Below are positions 56,120 to 64,000 of a stretch of DNA of 64,000 nucleotides, piece after piece. Source of the DNA: Streptomyces uncialis (lineage in GTDB: Bacteria > Actinomycetota > Actinomycetes > Streptomycetales > Streptomycetaceae); assembly GCF_001905345.1 (NCBI RefSeq), contig NZ_LFBV01000001.1:1065321-1129320 (forward strand), given 5' to 3'. The position numbers and the translations under genes were made by a program. Numbering within the stretch: the stretch's first letter is position 1; the number at the start of each line of letters is the position of its first letter. A model generated the notes under the pieces. The model was not told where the DNA came from, did not search any database, and worked only from the letters and a program-made list of their open reading frames with translations.

Positions 56120-59100
56120 ATGAGCCTGCACGCTCTGCTGAACGCCGTTGCCGAGGACGCGGCACTCACCGAGGCGGTGCAGGCCGCCCGGGACGCCCGA
56201 CGCCCGCACATCGACCTGGTGGGCCCCCCGGCGGCCCGCCCCTTCGCGGTGGCCGCCCTCGCGAGAAGCGCGTCCCGCACGGTCCTCGCGGTGACCGCCA
56301 CCGGCCGCGAGGCCGAGGACCTCGCGGCGGCCCTGCGCTCCCTGCTCCCCGCCGACCGCGTCGTCGAGTACCCCTCCTGGGAGACGCTGCCGCACGAGCG
56401 GCTGTCCCCCCGCTCCGACACCATGGGCCGCCGCCTCGCCGTACTGCGCCGCCTGTCGCACCCCACCGACGACGACCCCGAGACGGGCCCCGTCTCCGTG
56501 GTGGTCGCCCCGATCCGTTCCGTGCTCCAGCCGCAGGTCAAGGGCCTGGGCGAGCTGGAGCCGGTGGCGCTGCGCACCGGACGCCAGGCGGATCTCGGCG
56601 CGACGGTCGAGGCACTGGCCGCCGCCGCGTACGCCCGGGTGGAGCTGGTGGAGAAGCGCGGCGAGTTCGCCGTACGGGGCGGCATCCTGGATGTGTTCCC
56701 GCCGACGGAGGAACACCCGCTGCGGGTGGAGTTCTGGGGCGACGACATCGAGGAGATCCGTTACTTCAAGGTCGCGGACCAGCGGTCGCTGGAGGTCGCG
56801 GAGCACGGTCTGTGGGCGCCGCCGTGCCGGGAGCTGCTGCTCACCGACGAGGTGCGGGCCCGTGCCGCGGCCCTCGCCGAGGCCCACCCGGAGCTGGGCG
56901 AACTCCTCGGGAAGATCGCCGAGGGCATCGCGGTGGAGGGCATGGAGTCCCTGGCGCCGGTCCTCGTGGACGACATGGAGCTGCTGCTCGACGTGCTCCC
57001 GGCGGGCAGTATGGCCGTGGTGTGCGACCCGGAGCGGGTACGGACCCGGGCGGCGGACCTGGTGGCGACCTCGCAGGAGTTCCTCCAGGCGTCCTGGGCG
57101 GCGAGCGCGGGCGGCGGCGAGGCCCCCATCGACGTCGGCGCGGCCTCCCTGTGGTCCATCGCGGACGTCCGGGAGCGGGCCCGTGAGCTGGACATGATGT
57201 GGTGGACGGTGTCCCCGTTCGCCGCGGACGGCAGTGCCACCCCCGACGGGTCGGACACCCTCAAGCTGGGGATGCACGCACCGGAGTCGTACCGGGGCGA
57301 CACTGCGCGGGCCCTCGCCGACACCAAGGGCTGGCTCGCGGACGGCTGGCGCACGGTGTTCGTCACCCAGGGACACGGCCCGGCGGTCCGTACCGTCGAG
57401 GTGCTCGGCGGGGAGGGCATCCCGGCCCGCCTCACCACCCTCGGCACCCCGGACGAGGCACCCACCGGCAAGGCAGCCCCCGGCAGGGCAGCCCCGGGCA
57501 AGGCAGCCCCCGGCAAGGCGGGCGCGACCGAGCCAGGGGTGGACACCTCCGGCGCCGGCCTGACCCCCGCACTCGTGCACGTGGCCTGCGGCTCCATCGA
57601 GTACGGCTTCGTGGACCCGGTCCTGAGGCTCGCCGTCCTCACCGAGACCGATCTGTCCGGCCAGCGGTCCACGGGCAAGGACGGCCAGCGGATGCCGGCC
57701 CGCCGCCGTAAGACGATCGATCCGCTGACCCTGGAGACGGGCGACTACATCGTCCACGAGCAGCACGGCGTGGGCCGCTACATCGAGATGGTCCAGCGGA
57801 CCGTGCAGGGCGCGACCCGTGAGTACCTGGTGGTGGAGTACGCGCCCGCCAAGCGCGGCCAGCCCGGCGACCGGCTGTACATCCCGACCGACCAGCTGGA
57901 GCAGATCACCAAGTACGTCGGCGGCGAGGCGCCCACCCTGCACCGGCTCGGCGGTGCCGACTGGACGAAGACGAAGGCCCGCGCGAAGAAGGCGGTCAAG
58001 GAGATCGCGGCGGACCTGATCAAGCTGTACAGCGCCCGGATGGCGGCGCCCGGCCACGCCTTCGGCCCGGACACCCCCTGGCAGCGGGAGCTGGAGGACG
58101 CGTTCCCGTACGCGGAGACCCCCGACCAGCTCACCACGATCGCCGAGGTCAAGGAGGACATGGAGAAGACGGTCCCGATGGACCGTCTCGTCTGCGGCGA
58201 CGTGGGGTACGGCAAGACGGAGATCGCGGTGCGGGCCGCGTTCAAGGCGGTCCAGGACGGCAAGCAGGTCGCCGTCCTCGTTCCCACGACGCTGCTGGTG
58301 CAGCAGCACTTCGGCACGTTCAGCGAGCGGTACGGGCAGTTCCCGGTGAACGTCCGCGCGCTCAGCCGGTTCCAGAGCGATTCCGAGGCCAGGGCGACCC
58401 TGGAGGGGTTGCGGGACGGCTCCGTCGACATCGTGATCGGTACGCACCGGCTGTTCTCGTCGGAGACGAAGTTCAAGGACCTCGGCCTGGTCGTGGTGGA
58501 CGAGGAGCAGCGGTTCGGTGTCGAGCACAAGGAGCAGCTGAAGAAGCTGCGGGCCAATGTCGATGTCCTGACGATGTCGGCGACGCCGATCCCCCGCACG
58601 CTGGAGATGGCGGTGACGGGCATCCGCGAGATGTCGACGATCACCACCCCGCCGGAGGAGCGCCATCCGGTGCTCACGTTCGTCGGTCCGTACGAGGAGC
58701 GGCAGATCGGTGCGGCGATCCGGCGGGAGCTGCTGCGCGAGGGCCAGGTCTTCTACATCCATAACCGGGTGGAGTCGATCGACCGGGCGGCGGCGCGGCT
58801 GCGGGAGATCGTTCCGGAGGCGCGGATCGCGACGGCGCACGGCCAGATGTCGGAGCAGGCGCTGGAGCAGGTCGTCGTGGACTTCTGGGAGAAGAAGTTC
58901 GACGTGCTGGTGTCGACGACGATCGTGGAGTCCGGTATCGACATCTCCAACGCGAACACGCTGATCGTGGAGCGCGGTGACAACTTCGGTCTGTCGCAGC
59001 TGCACCAGTTGCGCGGCCGGGTCGGGCGGGGCCGGGAGCGGGGGTACGCGTATTTCCTGTACCCGCCGGAGAAGCCGCTGACGGAGACCGCGCACGAGCG

Positions 59101-59767
59101 GCTCGCGACGATCGCCCAGCACACCGAGATGGGCGCCGGTATGTATGTGGCGATGAAGGACCTGGAGATCCGGGGCGCGGGCAATCTCCTCGGCGGCGAG
59201 CAGTCCGGTCATATCGCGGGCGTCGGCTTCGATCTGTACGTACGGATGGTGGGCGAGGCCGTCGCGGACTACCGGGCGTCGCTGGAGGGCGGGGTGGAGG
59301 AGGAGCCGTGGCTGGAGGTCAAGATCGAGCTGCCGGTCGACGCGCACGTCCCGCACGACTACGCGCCGGGGGAGCGGCTGCGGCTCCAGGCGTACCGTTC
59401 GATCGCGTCCGCGAACACGGAGGCGGATGTCACCGCGGTCCGTGAGGAGCTGACCGACCGTTACGGCAAGCTGCCGGAGCCCGTGGAGAACCTGCTGCTG
59501 GTGGCCGGGCTGCGGATGCTGGCGCGGGCGTGCGGGGTGGGTGAGGTGGTCCTTCAGGGCACGAACATCCGCTTCGCGCCGGTGGAGCTGCGGGAGTCGC
59601 AGGAGCTGCGGCTGAAGCGGCTGTACCCGGGTTCGGTGATCAAGCCCGGTACCCGGCAGGTCCTCGTACCGCGCCCGAAGACGGCGAAGGTCGGCGGCAA
59701 GCCGCTGATGGGCCGTGAGCTGCTGGCGTGGACGGGCGAGTTCCTGGCGTCGATCCTGGGCTCGTAG
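56120..59767 (+). CDS. mfd: Transcription-repair coupling factor
   Basis: 1215-aa SF2 translocase that removes stalled RNA polymerase and recruits UvrA. UvrB-like N terminus (PSWETLPHERLSPRSDT), RNAP-interaction/CarD-like domain (~530-600: GDYIVHEQHGVGRYIEM), helicase motifs GDVGYGKTEIA (~692), VVDEEQRFGVEHKE (~794), MSATPIPRTL, TIVESGIDISNANTLI and QLRGRVGRGRERGYAYF, then the TRCF C-terminal domain. Odd: a low-complexity insert of 15-bp repeats (GKAAP GRAAP GKAAP, ~450-465) between domains. ATG 56120; its ribosome site is weak. Separated from the ABC operon by block J. Confidence 0.96.
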   Translation: MSLHALLNAVAEDAALTEAVQAARDARRPHIDLVGPPAARPFAVAALARSASRTVLAVTATGREAEDLAAALRSLLPADRVVEYPSWETLPHERLSPRSDTMGRRLAVLRRLSHPTDDDPETGPVSVVVAPIRSVLQPQVKGLGELEPVALRTGRQADLGATVEALAAAAYARVELVEKRGEFAVRGGILDVFPPTEEHPLRVEFWGDDIEEIRYFKVADQRSLEVAEHGLWAPPCRELLLTDEVRARAAALAEAHPELGELLGKIAEGIAVEGMESLAPVLVDDMELLLDVLPAGSMAVVCDPERVRTRAADLVATSQEFLQASWAASAGGGEAPIDVGAASLWSIADVRERARELDMMWWTVSPFAADGSATPDGSDTLKLGMHAPESYRGDTARALADTKGWLADGWRTVFVTQGHGPAVRTVEVLGGEGIPARLTTLGTPDEAPTGKAAPGRAAPGKAAPGKAGATEPGVDTSGAGLTPALVHVACGSIEYGFVDPVLRLAVLTETDLSGQRSTGKDGQRMPARRRKTIDPLTLETGDYIVHEQHGVGRYIEMVQRTVQGATREYLVVEYAPAKRGQPGDRLYIPTDQLEQITKYVGGEAPTLHRLGGADWTKTKARAKKAVKEIAADLIKLYSARMAAPGHAFGPDTPWQRELEDAFPYAETPDQLTTIAEVKEDMEKTVPMDRLVCGDVGYGKTEIAVRAAFKAVQDGKQVAVLVPTTLLVQQHFGTFSERYGQFPVNVRALSRFQSDSEARATLEGLRDGSVDIVIGTHRLFSSETKFKDLGLVVVDEEQRFGVEHKEQLKKLRANVDVLTMSATPIPRTLEMAVTGIREMSTITTPPEERHPVLTFVGPYEERQIGAAIRRELLREGQVFYIHNRVESIDRAAARLREIVPEARIATAHGQMSEQALEQVVVDFWEKKFDVLVSTTIVESGIDISNANTLIVERGDNFGLSQLHQLRGRVGRGRERGYAYFLYPPEKPLTETAHERLATIAQHTEMGAGMYVAMKDLEIRGAGNLLGGEQSGHIAGVGFDLYVRMVGEAVADYRASLEGGVEEEPWLEVKIELPVDAHVPHDYAPGERLRLQAYRSIASANTEADVTAVREELTDRYGKLPEPVENLLLVAGLRMLARACGVGEVVLQGTNIRFAPVELRESQELRLKRLYPGSVIKPGTRQVLVPRPKTAKVGGKPLMGRELLAWTGEFLASILGS

Positions 59768-59802
59768 CGGCGTACACCGGTACGCCGGTACATCGCGCCG
59801 TA

Positions 59803-59870
59803 CCGGCACATCGGCACATCGGCACATCGGTGCACCGCCGGACCGCCGTACCGAGGTACCGGTACGGCGG
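59803..59870 (+). terminator. Hairpin and short repeats after mfd
   Basis: Three or four CGGCACAT units (59803-59835) then a perfect 11-bp stem CCGCCGTACCG / CGGTACGGCGG (59843-59870, loop AGGTAC). Probable mfd terminator. Confidence 0.6.
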
Positions 59871-59919
59871 CGGGGTGCGGTGCCGGACCGCTGTGGTCCG
59901 GTACGGGGAGGGGAGTCGG

Positions 59920-60672
59920 ATGAGGTCGGGTGCGGTGCCCGTGCGGCTGGCGGGGTTCGTGCTGGCGGTGGCCGTCGCGGCCACCGGTTGCTCACTGGAG
60001 CTGGACGGCGGTGGCGGCGGGGGCGGGGACAGCGGCGGCGGTCCGGACGGCGGTGCGCGGGGTGCGCCGGGCAGCGCGGTCGCGGCGGTGGACGAGCTGG
60101 CGGTGAAGGGCCGTGCGCCGCGTACCGGTTACGACCGGGACCGGTTCGGCAGCCCATGGGTGGACACCGACTCCAACGGCTGCGGCACCCGTGACGACAT
60201 ACTGCGCCGGGATCTCACCGAGGTGCGTTCGGGCGGCGGTGACCGGTGCCGGGTGATGTCGGGGACGCTCGCACGGGACCCGTACTCGGGCCGGGACGTG
60301 GCGTTCCGCCGGGGTGCGAGCCGGGTCGACATCGACCATGTGGTCGCCCTGTCCGACGCCTGGCAGAAGGGCGCGGCGAAGTGGGACCGGGGCAAGCGGG
60401 TCGCGTTCGCGAACGATCCGCTGAACCTGCTGGCCGTGGGTTCCCGCCCCAACCGGGCCAAGGGCGACGGTGACACGGCGACCTGGCTGCCGCCGAACAA
60501 GGCGTACCGCTGCGCGTACGTGGCCCGGCAGGTGGCGGTGAAGCGCAAGTACCGGCTGTGGGTGACGGCCCCGGAGCGGTCCGCGATGCGCCGGGTGCTG
60601 GACGGCTGCCCTTCCGAGTCCCTGCCGAAGGGCGGCAACCCGACGAAGGCGCCCCAGCGGTACGCGCGCTGA
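59920..60672 (+). CDS. Secreted lipoprotein HNH nuclease-like (DUF1524/GmrSD C-terminal)
   Basis: 250 aa. Signal peptide and lipobox (VRLAGFVLAVAVAATGCS, Cys ~24), Gly-rich spacer (~28-55), then an HNH domain of the DUF1524 family: GTRDDILRRDL, DIDHVVALSDAWQKGA with the catalytic Asp-His (~131), FANDPLNLLAVGSRPNRAKGD with the conserved Asn, and a final Cys. Predicted to be tethered outside the membrane and to cleave extracellular DNA; activity is inference. ATG 59920 behind GGGGAGGGGAG. Confidence 0.87.
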   Translation: MRSGAVPVRLAGFVLAVAVAATGCSLELDGGGGGGGDSGGGPDGGARGAPGSAVAAVDELAVKGRAPRTGYDRDRFGSPWVDTDSNGCGTRDDILRRDLTEVRSGGGDRCRVMSGTLARDPYSGRDVAFRRGASRVDIDHVVALSDAWQKGAAKWDRGKRVAFANDPLNLLAVGSRPNRAKGDGDTATWLPPNKAYRCAYVARQVAVKRKYRLWVTAPERSAMRRVLDGCPSESLPKGGNPTKAPQRYAR

Positions 60673-60817
60673 GCGGTACGGGGTCCGGGGCGGTAGAGGC
60701 TGGTCCGGACGCGGTACGGGGTCCGGGCGGCACGGTGCGGTACGGCCCTCGCGGGGCACGGGTGCGGTACGCCCTTCGGGCGGCGTGCGGGTGCTCACCG
60801 CCGGGGACGGGCCGGGG

Positions 60818-61465
60818 TCAGTCGCCGGGTGCCGCCGCTTCGAGGTCCGCGACGCTGCCCGACATCACCGTCCGCACATGCCGGGTGAGGTGTGCGGCGG
60901 GCCAGTCCCACCAGGCCACGGCCAGCAGCCGGGCGATGTCCCCGGCGTCGTAGCGGGTGCGGATGAGGCGGGCGGGGTTGCCGCCGACGATGCCGTAGTC
61001 GGGTACGTCGGAGGTGACCACGGAACCGGCGGCGATGATCGCGCCGTGCCCGATCCGCACCCCGGGCAGCACGGTCGAGCCATGGCCGAACCAGACGTCG
61101 TTGCCGACGACGGTGTCACCCCGGCCGGGCAGTCCGGTGAGCAGGTCGAAGTGCTCGGCCCAGGAGCCGCCCATGGTGGGGAAGGGGAACGTCGACGGGC
61201 CGTCCATCCGGTGGTTGGCGCCGTTCATGAGGAACCGGGTGCCGGTGCCCAGGGCGCAGTACTTCCCGATGACGAGCTTCTCCGGCCCGTAGTGGTAGAG
61301 CACATTGCGGGTCTCGAACGCAGTGGGGTCGTCGGGATCGTCGTAGTAGGAGAACTCCCCGACCTCGATCAGCGGGGACGTGACCAGCGGCTTCAGCAGC
61401 ACGACGCGCGGCTGTCCGGGCATCGGATGGAGCACCGTCGGATCGGCGGGCACGGGCACGGGCAT
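60818..61465 (-). CDS. CatB/Vat-type O-acetyltransferase (left-handed beta helix)
   Basis: 215-aa hexapeptide-repeat acetyltransferase, trimeric by family. Seen: EVGEFSYYDDP, YHYGPEKLVIGKYCALG, FLMNGANHRMDG with the catalytic His (~85), NDVWFGHGSTVLPGVRIGHGAIIAAG coils split over ~125-150, and VVGGNPA-like IVGGNPARLIR. Vat and CatB relatives acetylate streptogramin A or chloramphenicol, but many chromosomal homologues have unknown substrates, so resistance is only possible. ATG 61465 with GAGGA upstream. Confidence 0.88.
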   Translation of the reverse strand: MPVPVPADPTVLHPMPGQPRVVLLKPLVTSPLIEVGEFSYYDDPDDPTAFETRNVLYHYGPEKLVIGKYCALGTGTRFLMNGANHRMDGPSTFPFPTMGGSWAEHFDLLTGLPGRGDTVVGNDVWFGHGSTVLPGVRIGHGAIIAAGSVVTSDVPDYGIVGGNPARLIRTRYDAGDIARLLAVAWWDWPAAHLTRHVRTVMSGSVADLEAAAPGD

Positions 61466-61622
61466 CGGGCGGTCCTCGCGTCGGCATGGGTGAACGTTTC
61501 CGTGCCCATGATCGCCGCACCGGGCCGTACGGGACACCGGGTTTTTCCGCGGTGGACGCGGGCGCCCCGCGCCGGTGGGTCCCCGGCCCCAGGACGGTTC
61601 GCCCGGGACTCCGGGGGGCGAA

Positions 61623-61694
61623 CCGGCCGGAAGCCCGCACAGGTATCCGGCCGGAAGCCCGCGCAGGGAATCGGCCGGGGGACCGCGCAGGTGT
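61623..61694. repeat. 24-bp tandem repeat, three copies
   Basis: CCGGCCGGAAGCCCGC-type unit at 61623 and 61647 and a diverged copy at 61671, exactly 24 bp apart, in the 260-bp gap between the lipoprotein stop and the acetyltransferase start. Non-coding. Confidence 0.7.
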
Positions 61695-61725
61695 CCCGGG
61701 GGCGTCACCGTACCGGCCGGGCGGG

Positions 61726-62223
61726 TCAGTAGTTGCCGTTGCCGATCATCTCGCCATCGGCGTCGTAGACGGTGACGAGGCCGCCGCCGTCGTCGGTCTT
61801 CCGCCAGTCCGCGAACGCGGAGGCGAGCAGCTTGGAGGGGCCCATGCCCTGGCCCATGAGGCCGCCCGTGTAGTCGGTGTAGATGTCGGCGGTGTTCAGC
61901 AGTCCGTCGACGTCCTCGGCGCCCTGCACCTTGGTGACGTGGCTGACGGCGTCCTTCTCCTTGGGGGTGCCGTTCTTGTTGACGAACGCCTTGAACTGGG
62001 TGGCCTGGGAGCCCTCCGCGTCCTTGTCGGAGTCCTTGGCCTTGCCGTCCTTCTTGGTGCCCTTGGCCGCCTCGCCCTTGCCGCTGGAGCCGGCCGACGT
62101 GGACGTGCTGGAGCTCTTCTTCTTGCCGCCCGCGCCGTCGTCCTCGGGTGTGCACGCGGCGATGCCGCCGAGTGCGGTGATGCCGATGACCACGCCGACC
62201 GCGAGCTTGCTCTTCATGCCCAT
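61726..62223 (-). CDS. Small lipoprotein, unknown function
   Basis: 165 aa. Signal peptide with lipobox MKSKLAVGVVIGITALGGIAAC (in two parts; Cys ~24), then a Ser/Lys/Gly-rich linker (~28-75) and a compact C-terminal domain (FKAFVNKNGTPKEKDAVSHV, DIYTDYTGG, ASAFADWRKTDDGGGLVTVYD). Predicted membrane-tethered outside the cell. The pattern matches small actinobacterial lipoproteins of unknown role. ATG 62223 has GGAGGGGA at proper distance; ATG 62217 is less likely. Confidence 0.8.
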   Translation of the reverse strand: MGMKSKLAVGVVIGITALGGIAACTPEDDGAGGKKKSSSTSTSAGSSGKGEAAKGTKKDGKAKDSDKDAEGSQATQFKAFVNKNGTPKEKDAVSHVTKVQGAEDVDGLLNTADIYTDYTGGLMGQGMGPSKLLASAFADWRKTDDGGGLVTVYDADGEMIGNGNY

Positions 62224-62419
62224 GAAGGGTCCCCTCCCACAAGGTGAAGGCCCCCGAACCCGAGGTGCCGTTCGTTCGATGGGTCAATCACAACAGAAGC
62301 TGTGAACCGAGTCAACATGATGCTGTGTGGAAAAGAGATTCACGGCGTGAATAGGTCGGTCGTGGCTGGCTGGGTATGATCGACGCCACACGGGACACGG
62401 GGACGAAGGAGGTCGTGCG

Positions 62420-64000
62420 GTGCAGGACAACGCCACGGAAGTGACCGCTGCCGGGATCGCACGGCTCGCGGGGGTCGGGCGCGCCGCCGTCAGCAACTGG
62501 CGCCGCAGACACCCCGACTTCCCGAGGCCGGTCGGAGGCACCGAGACCAGTCCGTCCTTCGCCCTCGCCGATATCGAGGAATGGCTGCGCCGCCAGGGCA
62601 AGCTCGCCGAGGTCCCGCTGCGTGAGCGGGTCTGGCAGCAGCTCGCCGGCCACCCGGCGGGCCCCGTCACCGCACTGGTGCACGCGGGCTGCGCCCTGCT
62701 CCTGGTCCGCGACCGGCCCACCGACTGGCTGGAAATCACCGCCGTCTCCGACCGCCGGATGGCGGAGCTCCTCCCCGACGCGCTCGCCAGGGTCGTCACC
62801 ACCCGCTTCGGCGCCACCCCGCCCGCCGCGCCCCCGCACCCGAGCCTCGGTTCACAGACCCCCGCACCCGCCGTCGGCGTCCCGGCCCCCGCCGAACTCG
62901 CCCTCTCGGTGCCGCTGCTGCGCGGGGTCGCCGAACTCGCCGCCGAACGCGGCGCCCGCCAGACCTACGAGTTCCTGCTCGGCCGCCACCTCGACGCCAA
63001 CCCCCGCCAGTACACACTGACCCCCGCCGGACCCGCCGAACTCATGGCGGAACTCGCCGGGGACGCCCGTACCGTCCTCGACCCCGCCTCCGGCACCGGC
63101 ACCCTGCTGCGCGCCGTCCGGGAACCCGCCGTCGTGCACGCCCAGGACGCCGCACCCGAACTCGCCGCGCTCACCGCCCTGCGGCTCGCCCTCCAGGGCG
63201 ACGCCGAGGTCCACGCGCGCGCCGGTGACACCCTGCGCGCCGACGCCTATCCCGGACTGCGGGTCGACGCGGTCCTGTGCCACCCGCCGTTCAACGAACG
63301 CAACTGGGGCCACGACGAACTCGCCTACGACCCCCGCTGGGAGTACGGCTTCCCGGCCCGCACCGAATCCGAGCTGGCCTGGGTGCAGCACGCCCTCGCC
63401 CATCTGCGCGACGGCGGCACCGCCGTCCTACTGATGCCGCCCGCCGCCGCCTCCCGCCGCTCCGGCCGCCGTATCCGCGCCGATCTGCTGCGCCGCGGCG
63501 CGCTGCGCGCCGTGATCGCCCTGCCCGCCGGGTCCGCGCCCCCGTACAACATCCCCCTGCATCTGTGGGTGCTGCGCCGTCCCGCCCCGGACCACCACCC
63601 CGCCCAGCCCGAGGTCCTGCTGGTCGACACCGCCGGGGCCGGCGCCGACGGCCGCGCCCGCGCCGGCTGGCAGACCGTACGGGACGCCGTCCTCGACGCC
63701 TGGCGCCCCTACGACCGCACAGGCACCGCCGGGGAACGCCCCGGACTCAGCCGGTCCGTGCCCGTCATCGAACTCCTCGACGACGATGTGGACCTGGCCC
63801 CCGCCCGCCATCTCCCGCCGCCCGCGGCGGGCGGCGGCACCGCCGAACTCACCGCCGTACGCAGCCGCCTCGGCGACACCCTGCGGCTCACCGCCGACCT
63901 CACCCCGCCGCCGCCCGCCCCGGAGAGCGCCCCCCGGGCCCGCTGGCCCCTCACCACGATCGGCGAACTCGCCCGCGCGGGCGCCCTCGTCCTGCGCACC
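62420..64000 (+). CDS. N6-adenine DNA methylase-like protein with N-terminal HTH, 5' part
   Basis: Open to the window end (527 codons seen). Domain order: HTH (~9-35, GIARLAGVGRAAVSNWRRR) of the AlpA/MerR-like kind, a helical region (~60-150), then an HsdM-type Rossmann methyltransferase: ELAAERGARQTYEFLLGRH, motif I LDPASGTGTLLRAV (~217-230), catalytic position VLCHPPFNERNWG (~285-296). The usual N/D/S-PP-Y/F reads HPPF, so methylation of adenine by the normal mechanism is doubtful. The last residues (RWPLTTIGELARAG) look like the start of an HsdS-type recognition region. GTG 62420 behind AAGGAGG. Confidence 0.85.
   Translation, partial: MQDNATEVTAAGIARLAGVGRAAVSNWRRRHPDFPRPVGGTETSPSFALADIEEWLRRQGKLAEVPLRERVWQQLAGHPAGPVTALVHAGCALLLVRDRPTDWLEITAVSDRRMAELLPDALARVVTTRFGATPPAAPPHPSLGSQTPAPAVGVPAPAELALSVPLLRGVAELAAERGARQTYEFLLGRHLDANPRQYTLTPAGPAELMAELAGDARTVLDPASGTGTLLRAVREPAVVHAQDAAPELAALTALRLALQGDAEVHARAGDTLRADAYPGLRVDAVLCHPPFNERNWGHDELAYDPRWEYGFPARTESELAWVQHALAHLRDGGTAVLLMPPAAASRRSGRRIRADLLRRGALRAVIALPAGSAPPYNIPLHLWVLRRPAPDHHPAQPEVLLVDTAGAGADGRARAGWQTVRDAVLDAWRPYDRTGTAGERPGLSRSVPVIELLDDDVDLAPARHLPPPAAGGGTAELTAVRSRLGDTLRLTADLTPPPPAPESAPRARWPLTTIGELARAGALVLRT

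Noticed and set aside
55802..60157. A minus-strand open frame of about 1450 codons
   Set aside because: Antisense to mfd and entering repeat block J; low-complexity Arg/His/Leu translation, no RBS.

Overview
The window is a 64 kb piece of a high-GC actinobacterial chromosome, almost certainly Streptomyces. Signs are the extreme GC at third codon positions, frequent GTG starts behind GGAGG-type ribosome sites, and a gene order (mfd, FtsX-type ABC, glmU-prs-rplY-pth, ppc, desaturase/TetR, tamR/tam, galTEK, ispE-rsmA-rpfB-tatD-rsmI, protein mannosyltransferase, tandem PBPs) that I recall as the SCO3100-SCO3160 part of the S. coelicolor core. That synteny is from memory and should be checked. I saw no biosynthetic gene cluster, prophage, insertion sequence or CRISPR array.

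Layout. 1-8.1 kb: end of an SDR gene, two penicillin-binding proteins, O-mannosyltransferase Pmt and divergent rsmI, a cell-envelope group. 8.3-13.8 kb: zinc-ribbon protein, tatD, rpfB, rsmA, ispE. 14.6-18.7 kb: GNAT, membrane acyltransferase, ABC-F ATPase. 19.5-24.7 kb: two paralogous membrane-anchored beta-propeller proteins and an orphan response regulator with a degenerate receiver. 25.2-28.4 kb: galTEK, translationally coupled. 28.4-33.9 kb: GNAT, second orphan regulator, tamR/tam, TetR-desaturase. 34.1-42.6 kb: ppc, then a minus-strand housekeeping run (pth, rplY, prs, glmU, tRNA-Gln and an HTH protein that reads into the tRNA). 42.8-51.1 kb: orphan histidine kinase, a polymorphic-toxin-like island and a coiled-coil protein. 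52.1-64 kb: ABC exporter pair, mfd, secreted HNH lipoprotein, CatB-type acetyltransferase, small lipoprotein and the start of an N6-methylase-like gene.

The most system-like part is 44.3-49.9 kb. A YwqJ-type deaminase and a SUKH-3 immunity protein lie on one strand. Divergently, a WHH-type nuclease/SUKH-1 fusion is followed by a 1030-residue protein that joins an Imm35/YrhB-like domain, a long Pro/Gly collagen-like linker, a deaminase-like domain and a SUKH-4 domain. None has a signal peptide, so toxin and antidote modules are fused inside cytosolic proteins.

The second striking feature is a family of interspersed intergenic repeats (0.55-1.28, 4.9-5.3, 8.7-9.3, 13.8-14.6, 18.7-19.25, 24.8-25.05, 29.9-30.4, 51.1-51.65 and 55.6-56.0 kb, with a hybrid at 31.8-32.2). 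They are built of GCGCAGTTCCCCGCGCCCC modules in opposite orientations around a conserved core of about 150 bp. Several blocks abut stop codons and have mirrored ends (CGCCTTCGCTTGCGC ... GCGCAAGCGAAGGCG). They generate many false long reading frames.
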